Shown here one piece after another: positions 9,097-18,179 of a stretch of DNA of 18,179 bases. Origin of the DNA: Stephanodiscus triporus (Eukaryota > Bacillariophyta > Thalassiosirophyceae > Thalassiosirales > Thalassiosiraceae); NCBI GenBank assembly GCA_036939755.1, contig JALLAZ010000266.1:1-18179 (forward strand), written 5' to 3'. A program made the translations under genes and the position numbers. The notes beneath the pieces are model-generated. The model searched no databases and was not told where the DNA came from. It saw nothing but the letters and a program-made list of their open reading frames with translations. Within the stretch, counting starts at the first letter, position 1, and each line of letters opens with the position of its first letter.

Positions 9097-12000
9097 TCAT
9101 ATCAATCCGTAGTCATCGTGCAAGTTCTTCAGTACATCAGTGAAGGCGGCTGCCAAGATGTCATAATTTCTAGTCAACAGAAACAGTCGATATCATATTT
9201 AGGGGAGAGCGAAAAACCCGAAACAATGAATGAGAAAATAAAATAGATACGATATACAAATCATTGCATACCTGGTTGTCTCCTTGTGCTCCACTCCAAT
9301 TGCTTCAATCACTGTTGTTGTGTACTCCATGCCCGTTGAACGGCTTCTGCCACTGGCTTCAAAGCGCACCATTTTGGGCTTATATTTAGTACCGTGCGGG
9401 TGAGAGGTTCCTGTGTCACCATCACTTGAACGAGATTCCTCGTAATCTTCATCAAGTGGATTGGCTCCATATCCTTCCACCCATTCACTACCACCCTTTT
9501 TTCGATGACTTACCTTAATGGAATCTAATACCCGTTTGGGATTGCTGATTCTTTCTCCTTCCAACATTGAGCCAGTGGTATTAAAAGACCGCATGGCCCT
9601 TGTAGCATGAAGTAGCCACGTGTGTGCCCACATCAGGGAAAGATATGGAATTGTGCCATCACCGCTATGGTGAAGCCACGTTGGAGACTCACCAACATTA
9701 TTTTTGAGAGGTCGTCGTCTATCCTTCTTCTTGCGCAGAATTGTTGCAAGTGAAGATGGTTCTACCATTTGAGACTCAGAAACGAGCTTACCACGAGGTT
9801 CTTCCCATACGACGTCAAAAAGGGATGGCACTCCATCAAAGTTATTTTTCGACTGTAGCCTCTTCGTGGCAGCAGAATCATCTGCAGCCTCTGAGTTTTC
9901 TGATTTTTTATAGACATAGCCAACCTCGGTGGCGACGTCGACACCATAGGCCTGCGCAAGTGTAACGATTTAGTTGTACGAGAAAATTTTATCACTGGGT
10001 AAAATGTACCGAATCTGCAAGCTTACCATGATGACATGCTTGATGTGCGGTCGGTCAGGCGTGGTCTCAAGCATATTAGGGACGACACTATCCCACCAAG
10101 ACTCACGCAATTGATCTAGCTTTACTCCTAGTGGATCTCCCTCCTCCCTCCAAACTGACTTCATGGCTTCAAAAAGTGCGCCTGACATCACATCTCTTGG
10201 GCCGAAAGCAGTTGCAGTCTGATTAGAACATGGTGATTTTTCGTTTTCCATGCAATACTCTTGCAAGAGTTCTATGGTTGGAAAAACCGTGTCGAAATCA
10301 ACACGATCTTTCAACAGCAAGCGAAGTGCAGGGAAATCCTTCCAAGGGTCTCCTGATTCTTTACTTGATTGATCAATTTCAGTTACTAGCTCCTCTAGAC
10401 AAGCCAGCTTACTATTCTTTTCCCTTCCTTTTGCCCTTCTCTTACCAACTTTGCCGATATCAATTGCGTCGCCATCACAAAATCTAGACGAGCGCAGCAG
10501 AAAAGGGTCACGTGAAAGTGTGGGAGCAGAAGCACAAGCACTCGAATTGCAAGTTAATTCACAAATAACTCACCCCATTTTTGTTGAAATAGGATTGACG
10601 GTAGAGGTGGAGCCAAACGCTGTGTGTATGTAGCGAATACACAATCTTGTTTTTGAGAGATAATTTTTTTCAACAACAATGACATATGATCAACATAGAC
10701 ACTCACAAAGCTCCAAGCCTCGAGCCTCTTCATTGGTAAAAGGAAGGCCCATGTTCTCTCCAGACAATACTGAACGAAGTGGTCCAGGTGCGCCGAGGAG
10801 CGGTGCAGCCAGCCCCAAGTAAGTCCATATCTTTCCAAATCGGTAAAGAAGATGAGGTTCGATAGCATTAGTGAAGCGGCGACAGAGTTATAAGGTATCC
10901 CCGAAACACTCTTCTTACATGCTTTCCTAGCCAATTAATCCACTCTGCATCGCCTTCAACCTTCGCCAACTCATAAAGCTGTGGGAATTGTCTGCCGGCC
11001 TGCCCATCGTTCTCAATCTCTGTTTCATCCTCGGTTAAGTTCACACTTTCATCTTGACCCTCCAATAGCCGTGTCATCTCATCAAGAACTGCAGCATCCC
11101 CAACTTCTGCCGCATTTTCAGCGTTATTAGTCGAACGACGGATTCGATACAATGCGCGACTTCTCCAGAATGGTCCCTGACCTGGCGCTTGTGCTACCGC
11201 TGCCGCTTGGGTGAGTTTAGTCTGCTGCACGTAACGCTCATATGCCTCCTCCCTCATTTGAATACGAAGCCACTCGAGGAAGTCTGTCAATGTTGAGGGT
11301 TTTCAATGTCAAAGAATCGTTAGCGGCTTGCCATGTAAAATAGATTGAACTAAATATTCATGCAAACTCACAACGGAATACGCTGTTCCCCATCTAGAAT
11401 TAATTAATGAGAGATTAGGCTTCAATAATACTCAAGTAAAGGATAAGGAAACAAGTGTACATAATATTGTAAGTACTCACAGAATGGGCTACCATGATAC
11501 CAGGCATACCACTGAATTCAACTGCGGCTTCAATCTTTCGCCTTGTCTGTGTCAAAAATCCATCTCTAGACTCCAATTTGTCAGGGGAAAGCCTCCAATC
11601 ATACGGGAGTGCCACAATACTGCGAACATCATAACCTAGGTTTTCTGCTATCCACTGAACGAACCATGCATACACTGTGTTGGTTCCCCCTACAAGGAAG
11701 TTCGATGATATTGAACCCGGAGCAAGCGAGGAGATACTGTCAATCCCTTCGTCAGGGCGGAGTTTACAACCACGAGCTTGTTGCTCGCCACTTTTGAATC
11801 CTTCATCGCCATGCTCACTATTATCCATTTCTTTATCGGCACCGTCGTAATCTGACTGGTATTTTCCCAGAGTCAGGCATTCACTCCAGCACCTTGCATC
11901 GATGGTGGCCATTTGAATGAGTAGATTCATGTTAAGCCACACGTAGTCCAACATTTTTATATCTGACAGTAATGGACTATGGGGACACGACTTATGTTTC

Positions 12001-13052
12001 CAGGAGACAAGACGCGTTGATGCTAAACCAGGGAGTAGAAAAATGGGTGGCCGCTTAACTTTGGATGAAGTACCACTTGCCGCACTTTCAGTGTTATTAG
12101 CAACCACGTGTTCCTGCTCGATGACATCCCAGTATTTTCCACGTCGCCCCAACAATTGATCTCTCATCCTCAGTATATTTAAATCACTTCCCCAATGCTT
12201 ATCAACAAATCGACTCTTTGTTGCTCGACACTGGAGACCATCGGCAGATGCGTCTACTTTTGCAGATGTTTCACTAGTAGTAGGCTGATTGGATTGTGTC
12301 GGTTCGTCCTTATTTTCTCCTTTGATTAAGCGATCACTCCCCTCTACGCACACAGCTTCGCCTTCCTGTACATCATCGTCTGGATCAGCACCTCCATACC
12401 CCCAAGACAGAGTTTCTAACCCCGCAGACTTCGTGCTATCTCCACAGTCCGAAACTTGAATGATCTCTTCTTCCATTGTAGTATCTGGTGGTTGCCAACA
12501 ATCGCCACCACTGCCATCATCGTAACTGTTTGCTTCAATGCACGATGGATCTGGAGAAAATGGATCATAGATGCTATCTTCAATCATATCGTTGGCGTGA
12601 AGCTGGTTATAGTCCAACCTAGGCGGCACGTCGTGGCCATCCTCTGTTTCGTAGTTGAAATCATTTCCCAAACCGAAGATGCCACTTAGCTCCAGATTCA
12701 GAAGATCTTCTAGCCCCAAGAGCGTGATTCTCGGTCGCTTCCTCTTTGCATGAGAATTGTTCGGCGTTTCTTCATTACCTACTCCATTGGTTCGGTCGGT
12801 GTTCGATGTGTCATCATTGCTTGCGTATTTCCTGCGGTTTTCACTCGACTTCGGTAAAGGCTGCTCGTAGCCTACGGATTCCCACGCACTCGAATACTCC
12901 TTTGCGACATCAACGTCCTGCGCACAACAGCTAAGTAATATGATCGTTGAATAACCTGCCAATGCAAAGTGACCAATCGCGCTCGATAATGGACGAGAAG
13001 TCATGCGTCGGAGATGGGATGATGGCGGGTGTTCCTTTTGGAATTGTATCAT
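9097..13052 (-). CDS. PDAT: phospholipid:diacylglycerol acyltransferase-like (LCAT/PDAT family)
   Basis: PDAT moves an acyl chain from a phospholipid to diacylglycerol, making triacylglycerol at the ER. Deduced exons: 13052-11481, 11393-11372, 11283-10919, 10830-10707, 10619-10574, 10483-10027, 9951-9272 and 9169-9097, giving 1112 residues; introns are 75-102 bp, GT-AG, and all phases match. Motifs: PPIFLLPGLAST (oxyanion region), LPYDWRLSP, nucleophile loop AHSMG with Ser524, a GLAAPLLGAPGP block typical of PDAT, AYGVDVATEVGYVY, Asp960 in GDGTIPYLSL and probable catalytic His1084 in GVEHKE. Residues 25-43 form a hydrophobic anchor after a short basic N-terminus. An acidic, Ser/Asn-rich stretch of about 300 residues and internal insertions make it much longer than yeast or plant PDAT (about 660). 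The frame is open to 13190 but without an ATG, so 13052 is the preferred start; 13004 is an alternative. Confidence 0.85.
11372..11393 (-). other. 22-nt micro-exon of PDAT at the nucleophile elbow
   Basis: The upstream exon ends exactly at Ser524 of AHS (donor GTGAGT at 11480). The 22-nt exon lies between a TTCTAG acceptor and a GTGAGT donor and codes MGNSVFR plus one base, completing AHS-MGNSVFRYFLEW with the next exon (acceptor TTGACAG). Without it the Ser-Met-Gly turn is lost and the frame shifts. Confidence 0.85.
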
Positions 13053-13981
13053 GGGAGGTGAAGGTGCAAGCACTCCGAGGTGACGGAATCGAGACAAAAA
13101 ATATCCTGCTCCGCCTTCGTTGCTAATCTCAGAAGCAGATAGGCGCAGCGGTCCGACGCCGATGCCGATAGCGAAAAGAATGGCCAACACACTCTACTCC
13201 TCCACAGTGTTCTCTGATGGGAGAGGAGAGATGTACTAGTACCAATTATGTGTGGGAACCATTCACCTAACTCTGGTTGTGTGGGCGTGGTTGGGTTGCT
13301 GAGGCCATTATCGCCAAAAACTCGCTCACCCTGAGCCTGGTGACGCCCTTCCTTCGGGGTCCAATTTTTGTGCCCTCCCACACAGCACATACACAACACT
13401 CTCTGGCTGTAAACGCCTCTTAAGACTGCTAACACTTATTGCCTATCACCATCGCCACCTGTCTCTCTCCTGATCGCCACCACACACCATAGTCATCGTC
13501 GTCGCCAGGTGTATCTGATTTCTCGCAAAGTATCTATATGGATATCCGATAGTAAACGTAGTGTGTACATAGATTAGGGCGGCACCAGAAACTACTAAAG
13601 AGTTCACCTGATGAAGTATCTAGAGGCACCATAAATAAGATCCACCACGAGAGTGGGGAGTGGTCAGAAGATATATTGGGACAATATTTAGAATTAGCAT
13701 ATTGAATGATTCCATTAGTGGCAGATATCGTATCACGCCTTCCAGCAGTAGACAAGTAAATCGCTTCCCACTCTCCATTCAAGTCCAAATTCTCAAAGAC
13801 ACATTTAAACAGTCTCACAAAAAAAGGAGCGGAAAGAAATCCATTAACCCAGGGAGATGCCATGTCATCATTTGGATGCTTTACGACGCCAAGGAGGAAT
13901 CAAGGAGGGGATATTGTGCGATGAGAACCGTCCGGCTATAATATTACACAACCCCCACCGTCGAACTAGCCTCCGCTTTCT
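13053..13981. promoter_or_regulatory. spacer: PDAT 5' region and 3' region of the gene upstream
   Basis: These 929 bp lie between two minus-strand genes and should hold the PDAT promoter and leader plus the 3' UTR of the 410-residue gene. The composition is ordinary, in contrast to the GC-rich DNA that starts at 13982. A minus-strand ORF at 13534-13863 (109 codons) has no firm homology and is not called as a gene. No TATA box or repeat stood out. Confidence 0.45.
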
Positions 13982-15214
13982 TCAATAATAGCCGCCCTTT
14001 CCGGCCTCGTGACTAGTATCCTTCTTCATGGCGTTCAGATAATCGCCGATGACGCGCTGCGCGGTATGAATCGAGGTGGCGACGGTATGTCGAATCATCG
14101 CCGCGTTCCTCGCGAGGATGCAATCGCATAGATGAACGTAGGACGGATCGACGAGCGGGCGGATGTAGCGATTGATTCGTCTCTCGTTCCTACCGCCACC
14201 GCCGCCGCCGCCGCCGCCGCGTCGATCCTTGTCGTCGTTCGACAGTTTCCTCTTCTTTCCGGGAGGAGGAGCGACGGCCTCGTCGGAGGGGGAGGCATCC
14301 TTCTCGGGGCCACCGCCGCCACCGTCGCCGCCGTCCTCCTCCTCCTCCTCCTCCTCACCGTCCCCTCCTCCCCCCCCGACGATCTCGACCTCCCCGACCA
14401 TAATGTCCACGGCGGGACACAGGACGTTGCTCAGCCTCGACGAGACGACGTTCGATATGACGTCCTGGCACTGCTGCAGCTCGGCGCTCATCACCGACAG
14501 GTTCTGCTGCGACGCGCCGGATCGGTCGACCCCCCACCTGTACGTGGCGGACGATACGAGCGAGAGGAGGAGGTTGTACTCCTCGACCACGATCTGCAGC
14601 TCGGACGCGAAGGACCTGACCGACGCGCGCGGGTCCGCCTCCCCCCCCTCGTTCCCGGCATCGTCCGCCGCGGGGGACGCCCCCGCGGTGGCGACGACGC
14701 CGACGTCCGACGCGATCGGGGGTGGCGCGTCCGGAAGATCCCTCGGGAGCTTCGTCAGGAGCGCGCCGAGTCGTTGTCGTACCTGGGGAAGGCCCATCGG
14801 CTCGAAGTCCGGACCGACGACGTCGGGGAGGGGACGGAGGGACGACGCGTCGTCGGGGAGGCCGTTGATGTCGCCGCCGCCGCCGCCGCCGACGTCGCTG
14901 CCCTCGGAGAACGACGCGGGGGGGGACGACGAGTACCCGCCGCCCTTGGGACCGCGCGTCTTCTTCTTCGACGCCGCGCGCTTGGCCGCCGGCGCGGTCG
15001 TCGCGGTCGTCGCGGTCGTCGCGGTCGTCGCGGTCTTCTTCCCGCCGTCGCCCGCGACCGCGTCGTCGTTCTCCGGCGTCGACGACGACGACGACGACGA
15101 CGACGATACAGTTACCGCGGCCGCGACGGGCGACGGGGACGACGAGGCGGCGGCGGGGGCGAAGCCGTTGAGCTGCACCGACCCCGACGGCGATGGATCT
15201 AGGTTGTTGTTCAT
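13982..15214 (-). CDS. hypothetical low-complexity, probably nuclear protein (410 aa)
   Basis: A single open frame runs from ATG at 15214 to TAA at 13982-13984. I do not recognise a family. The first 130 residues are low complexity: Ala/Ser/Pro-rich, a Ser tract, repeated Ala-Thr-Thr units, then a basic cluster (AAKRAASKKKTRGPKGGG). Two segments look folded and helical: about 145-275 (RQRLGALLTKLPRDLP; ELQIVVEEYNLLLSLVSSAT; AELQQCQDVISNVVSSRL) and the C-terminal 70 residues (RINRYIRPLVDPSYVHLCD; TAQRVIGDYLNAMKK). They are separated by Gly/Glu tracts and a PPPGKKRKL motif resembling a nuclear localisation signal. A nuclear role is only inferred. A TTTTCTTTTCAG acceptor-like site ends 4 nt before the ATG, so a leader intron is possible, though no good donor was found. 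Codons are strongly GC-ending. Confidence 0.7.
   Translation of the reverse strand: MNNNLDPSPSGSVQLNGFAPAAASSSPSPVAAAVTVSSSSSSSSSTPENDDAVAGDGGKKTATTATTATTATTAPAAKRAASKKKTRGPKGGGYSSSPPASFSEGSDVGGGGGGDINGLPDDASSLRPLPDVVGPDFEPMGLPQVRQRLGALLTKLPRDLPDAPPPIASDVGVVATAGASPAADDAGNEGGEADPRASVRSFASELQIVVEEYNLLLSLVSSATYRWGVDRSGASQQNLSVMSAELQQCQDVISNVVSSRLSNVLCPAVDIMVGEVEIVGGGGGDGEEEEEEEDGGDGGGGGPEKDASPSDEAVAPPPGKKRKLSNDDKDRRGGGGGGGGGRNERRINRYIRPLVDPSYVHLCDCILARNAAMIRHTVATSIHTAQRVIGDYLNAMKKDTSHEAGKGGYY
14334..14356. repeat. CCT trinucleotide microsatellite
   Basis: The plus strand reads as near-continuous CTC/CCT triplets. On the coding minus strand it encodes the Glu tract of the 410-residue protein. 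Confidence 0.85.
14994..15035. repeat. 9-bp tandem repeat encoding Ala-Thr-Thr
   Basis: GCGGTCGTC is repeated about 4.5 times with no mismatch. On the coding strand the unit reads GCG-ACG-ACC, giving a run of Ala-Thr-Thr near residues 60-74 of the 410-residue protein. Confidence 0.9.
15081..15106. repeat. GAC trinucleotide microsatellite
   Basis: About 8.5 perfect GAC units. On the coding strand they encode a Ser tract in the N-terminal low-complexity region of the 410-residue protein. Confidence 0.9.
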
Positions 15215-15469
15215 GGCACTGAAAAGAAAAGAGAGTACGATACGTTGTAAGATGGTGTATTATGGTAGAGAGGAGGTAACGAACGAGCGAGGTGGATGGG
15301 GAGGTTAAGTAGGTATGGTATCGTAGGTGGTGTTTTTTGAATTGTTGGCGCGTTTTGTGAGTGTGGGAGAGAAAAAAAAGGGTCAAAGGACAGACCGGTT
15401 GCTCTGGCGGGAACTGAACCCCTCCCATTTATGGTACAGCGCACGCAGCACCCACATCCCCGAGCAACC
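15215..15469. promoter_or_regulatory. bidirectional promoter between the 410-aa gene and METAP2
   Basis: Two genes diverge with only 255 bp between their ATGs, so both promoters must share this segment. It is clearly less GC-rich than the coding regions on either side. No TATA box was identified. The part next to the 410-residue gene ends in a polypyrimidine-CAG on the minus strand. Confidence 0.55.
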
Positions 15470-17130
<1,661 letters not shown>

Positions 17131-17138
17131 ACGGGGCA

Positions 17139-17153
17139 GGGGGGGGGGGGGGG
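17139..17153 (+). repeat. 15-nt poly-G run in the METAP2 3' UTR
   Basis: An uninterrupted run of 15 G starts 8 nt after the METAP2 stop codon and follows other G-runs (CGGGGCAGG). Long G homopolymers are prone to slippage and can form G-quadruplexes. The matching place in the downstream relic has only a five-G run. Confidence 0.9.
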
Positions 17154-17255
17154 ATGGAGAGGCGAAGCGAAGGGGGGACTTTAGGCACAGCAGAAGAACG
17201 TGAAAAATGCGCTAGCATTGTCTACTATAATAGTTTTGCCATAGTTTCGTCTGAG

Positions 17256-17845
17256 TCCATTGCCGTCTACCACCAATCCCCTGAATCTAGATTCCTCGTC
17301 TGGGTATATTTTTTGAATCGTGCATAACCACAACAAACCACAGTAGAAATAAAACTGTACTCTACCTTTAGACTTCCACAACCCGCATATAGTGGTAGTG
17401 CTGCATCTGCATGGCACCAAGAAGCTGTGCTGGTTGCTGGGGCACAGCATTCAACAAGGTATCTTTGGCCCGCTGGCATACCATCGAAGGTGACCGGAGC
17501 AAGATGATGGTGGTCTTTTGCAGTCAATGGCAACACGGGCCTGGGCAGGAAAAGAACATGGGGAGTACTGACAAGGAAGAGAGAAGTGTGTATCCTGCTG
17601 CGTGGTGTCAGAGTCAGAGGGTGTTACAGTTACACCATGCAGTACTACAAGCAAATGTCGACCGGTTGCCATTGAGGCCAAAGGGCAAACAAGGCATTGA
17701 GCCAGGGGGATTAAGACCTCTGAATGGGCAGAGGGGGAAATAGAAAGAAGTAAATTGGAACATCCTTGGGCATTGCACCAGAATAACCAGATAATAAATG
17801 TGGTAGAAAATTTTGAATTTGTAAACATACAATAATAACCTGTGA
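17256..17845 (+). pseudogene. decayed tandem copy of the METAP2 3' end
   Basis: This stretch aligns colinearly by eye with 16651 to about 17255: the last 480 bp of METAP2 plus the 3' flank. Anchors (gene to relic): TCCATCGGCCAGCACCAG 16651 to 17256; ACTTCCACxxCCCGCA 16814 to 17372; CCAAGAAGCTG 16853 to 17417; CTGGGGCACA 16864 to 17437; GACGACGGCGG 16924 to GATGATGGTGG 17503; GGCAACA 16951 to 17529; ACATGGG 16976 to 17556; TATTGAGCC 17105 to CATTGAGCC 17695; TTAGGCAC 17181 to TTGGGCAT 17766. Offsets stay between 558 and 605, showing small indels. The relic reads FGPLAYHRR, then TGA where the gene has TGG (Trp, 16912), then DDGG; a frameshift follows. The metal ligands and frame are not preserved, so it cannot encode an enzyme. 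The 3' limit is uncertain. Confidence 0.8.
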
Positions 17846-17935
17846 AGACGATTTCTTTTCTCATGAAAATTGAAAATGTACTTTCCGAAAGGCCAAAAAT
17901 CTAGAGTTCAGTCTTGCAAGGTCTCTACACTGATT

Positions 17936-17965
17936 TTGCGAGATGCGAGACAACCCATCTCGCAA
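17936..17965. repeat. inverted repeat, 10-bp arms, 10-nt loop
   Basis: TTGCGAGATG (17936-17945) is exactly complementary in reverse to CATCTCGCAA (17956-17965). It lies in the left half of the putative foldback element. Confidence 0.85.
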
Positions 17966-18014
17966 CGCCTCGAGACGAGAAATCTTGCAAGTCTCTCACA
18001 ATGCTGCGAGGCGA

Positions 18015-18032
18015 GAAATCTCGCGAGATTTC
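18015..18032. repeat. 18-bp perfect palindrome
   Basis: GAAATCTCGCGAGATTTC equals its own reverse complement, centred between 18023 and 18024. The central TCTCGCGAGA is the element's most frequent word in doubled form. Confidence 0.9.
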
Positions 18033-18179
18033 GTGCAAGAAATATCTCTCCATGATGATCTTGCAAGACCAGTATTTCAAGCACCATCCCAAATAATAAG
18101 TGCAAATCTTCTGTATAAGAGTCCATCCCACGATACTAATAACATCACAATAATCAAATACAATCAGTTATATTATCCA

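Larger units (their letters stand above)
17911..18069. mobile_element. possible short MITE-like/foldback element
   Basis: GTCTTGCAAG (17911-17920) and its reverse complement CTTGCAAGAC (18060-18069) bound a 159-bp segment dense in GCGAGA/TCTCGC and GAAATCT words. The palindrome CTTGCAAG recurs in the middle (17984-17991). It contains a hairpin and an 18-bp palindrome but no ORF of note. No convincing target-site duplication was seen, so a non-mobile satellite-like origin is possible. Confidence 0.4.

Noticed and set aside
10554..10934. 126-codon minus-strand ORF inside PDAT
   Set aside because: Wrong frame and it runs through introns. The true frame here gives the PDAT block GLAAPLLGAPGP after splicing at 10919/10830.
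13053..13190. N-terminal extension of PDAT up to a GTG codon at 13190
   Set aside because: The frame is open but has no ATG; GTG initiation is not expected in a nuclear gene. ATG 13052 leads directly into a signal-anchor-like segment.
13534..13863. 109-codon minus-strand ORF with an LNGEWEAIYLSTAGR segment, faintly like a plastid fibrillin/PAP domain start
   Set aside because: The likeness is limited to a few residues, no following domain or exon could be found, and it lies in the 3' flank of one gene and the 5' flank of another.
14132..15308. Long plus-strand ORFs (356 and 378 codons) opposite the 410-residue gene
   Set aside because: GC-rich DNA with few stop triplets opens all frames here. 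The products are Arg/Gly- or Ser/Pro-only low complexity, and the minus frame alone shows helical, non-repetitive blocks and an NLS.
14355..15428. 357-codon minus-strand ORF overlapping the 410-residue gene in another frame
   Set aside because: Arg-rich low complexity arising from GC triplet repeats; the overlapping frame has the better sequence character.
17451..17864. 137-codon minus-strand ORF and 110-codon plus-strand ORF at 17411-17743
   Set aside because: Both lie on the METAP2 relic, which explains the sequence as a decayed plus-strand copy; neither product shows a known motif.

Overview
The window is nuclear DNA from a eukaryote, most likely a photosynthetic stramenopile and probably a diatom. 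Genes are large, single and on both strands. Introns are short (about 75-100 bp) with GTAAGT/GTGAGT donors and pyrimidine-AG acceptors, and spacers are compact. The enzyme set (B12-dependent methionine synthase, PDAT-type acyltransferase) and a secreted Thr/Pro-rich EF-hand protein fit a diatom. The lineage is an inference from architecture, not from a database match.

Layout. (1) 1-344 (+): 3' end of a CaMK/CDPK-type protein kinase. (2) 559-4981 (-): cobalamin-dependent methionine synthase (METH) in five coding exons, including one 81-bp intron that stays open in frame, plus a probable 5' leader intron. (3) 5336-6103: divergent regulatory spacer with a perfect inverted repeat carrying two E2F-like sites. 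(4) 6104-8756 (+): secreted 824-residue protein in three exons, with one EF-hand loop, a 105-bp tandem repeat and two copies of an unrecognised Cys-containing domain. (5) 9097-13052 (-): PDAT/LCAT-family acyltransferase in eight exons, including a 22-nt micro-exon at the catalytic serine loop. (6) 13982-15214 (-): lineage-specific low-complexity protein with nuclear-localisation-like signals. (7) 15470-17130 (+): methionine aminopeptidase 2 with all metal ligands, divergent from gene 6. (8) 17256 to about 17845: a decayed tandem copy of the METAP2 3' end. (9) 17911-18069: a short MITE-like or foldback element.

Two genes concern methionine (METH makes it, METAP2 removes it from nascent proteins), but nothing shows that they are co-regulated. 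PDAT would act in triacylglycerol synthesis at the ER.

Base composition changes sharply. From about 13980 to 17155 (genes 6 and 7) the DNA is very G+C-rich, with GC-ending codons and GAC/CCG microsatellites; both flanks are clearly AT-richer. The METAP2 relic beside this island has ordinary composition and differs from the gene largely at codon third positions. It may therefore record the gene's state before the GC shift. This is the most interesting signal I see. I found no tRNA, rRNA, CRISPR array or intact transposon. All exon structures were worked out by hand from splice signals and family conservation.
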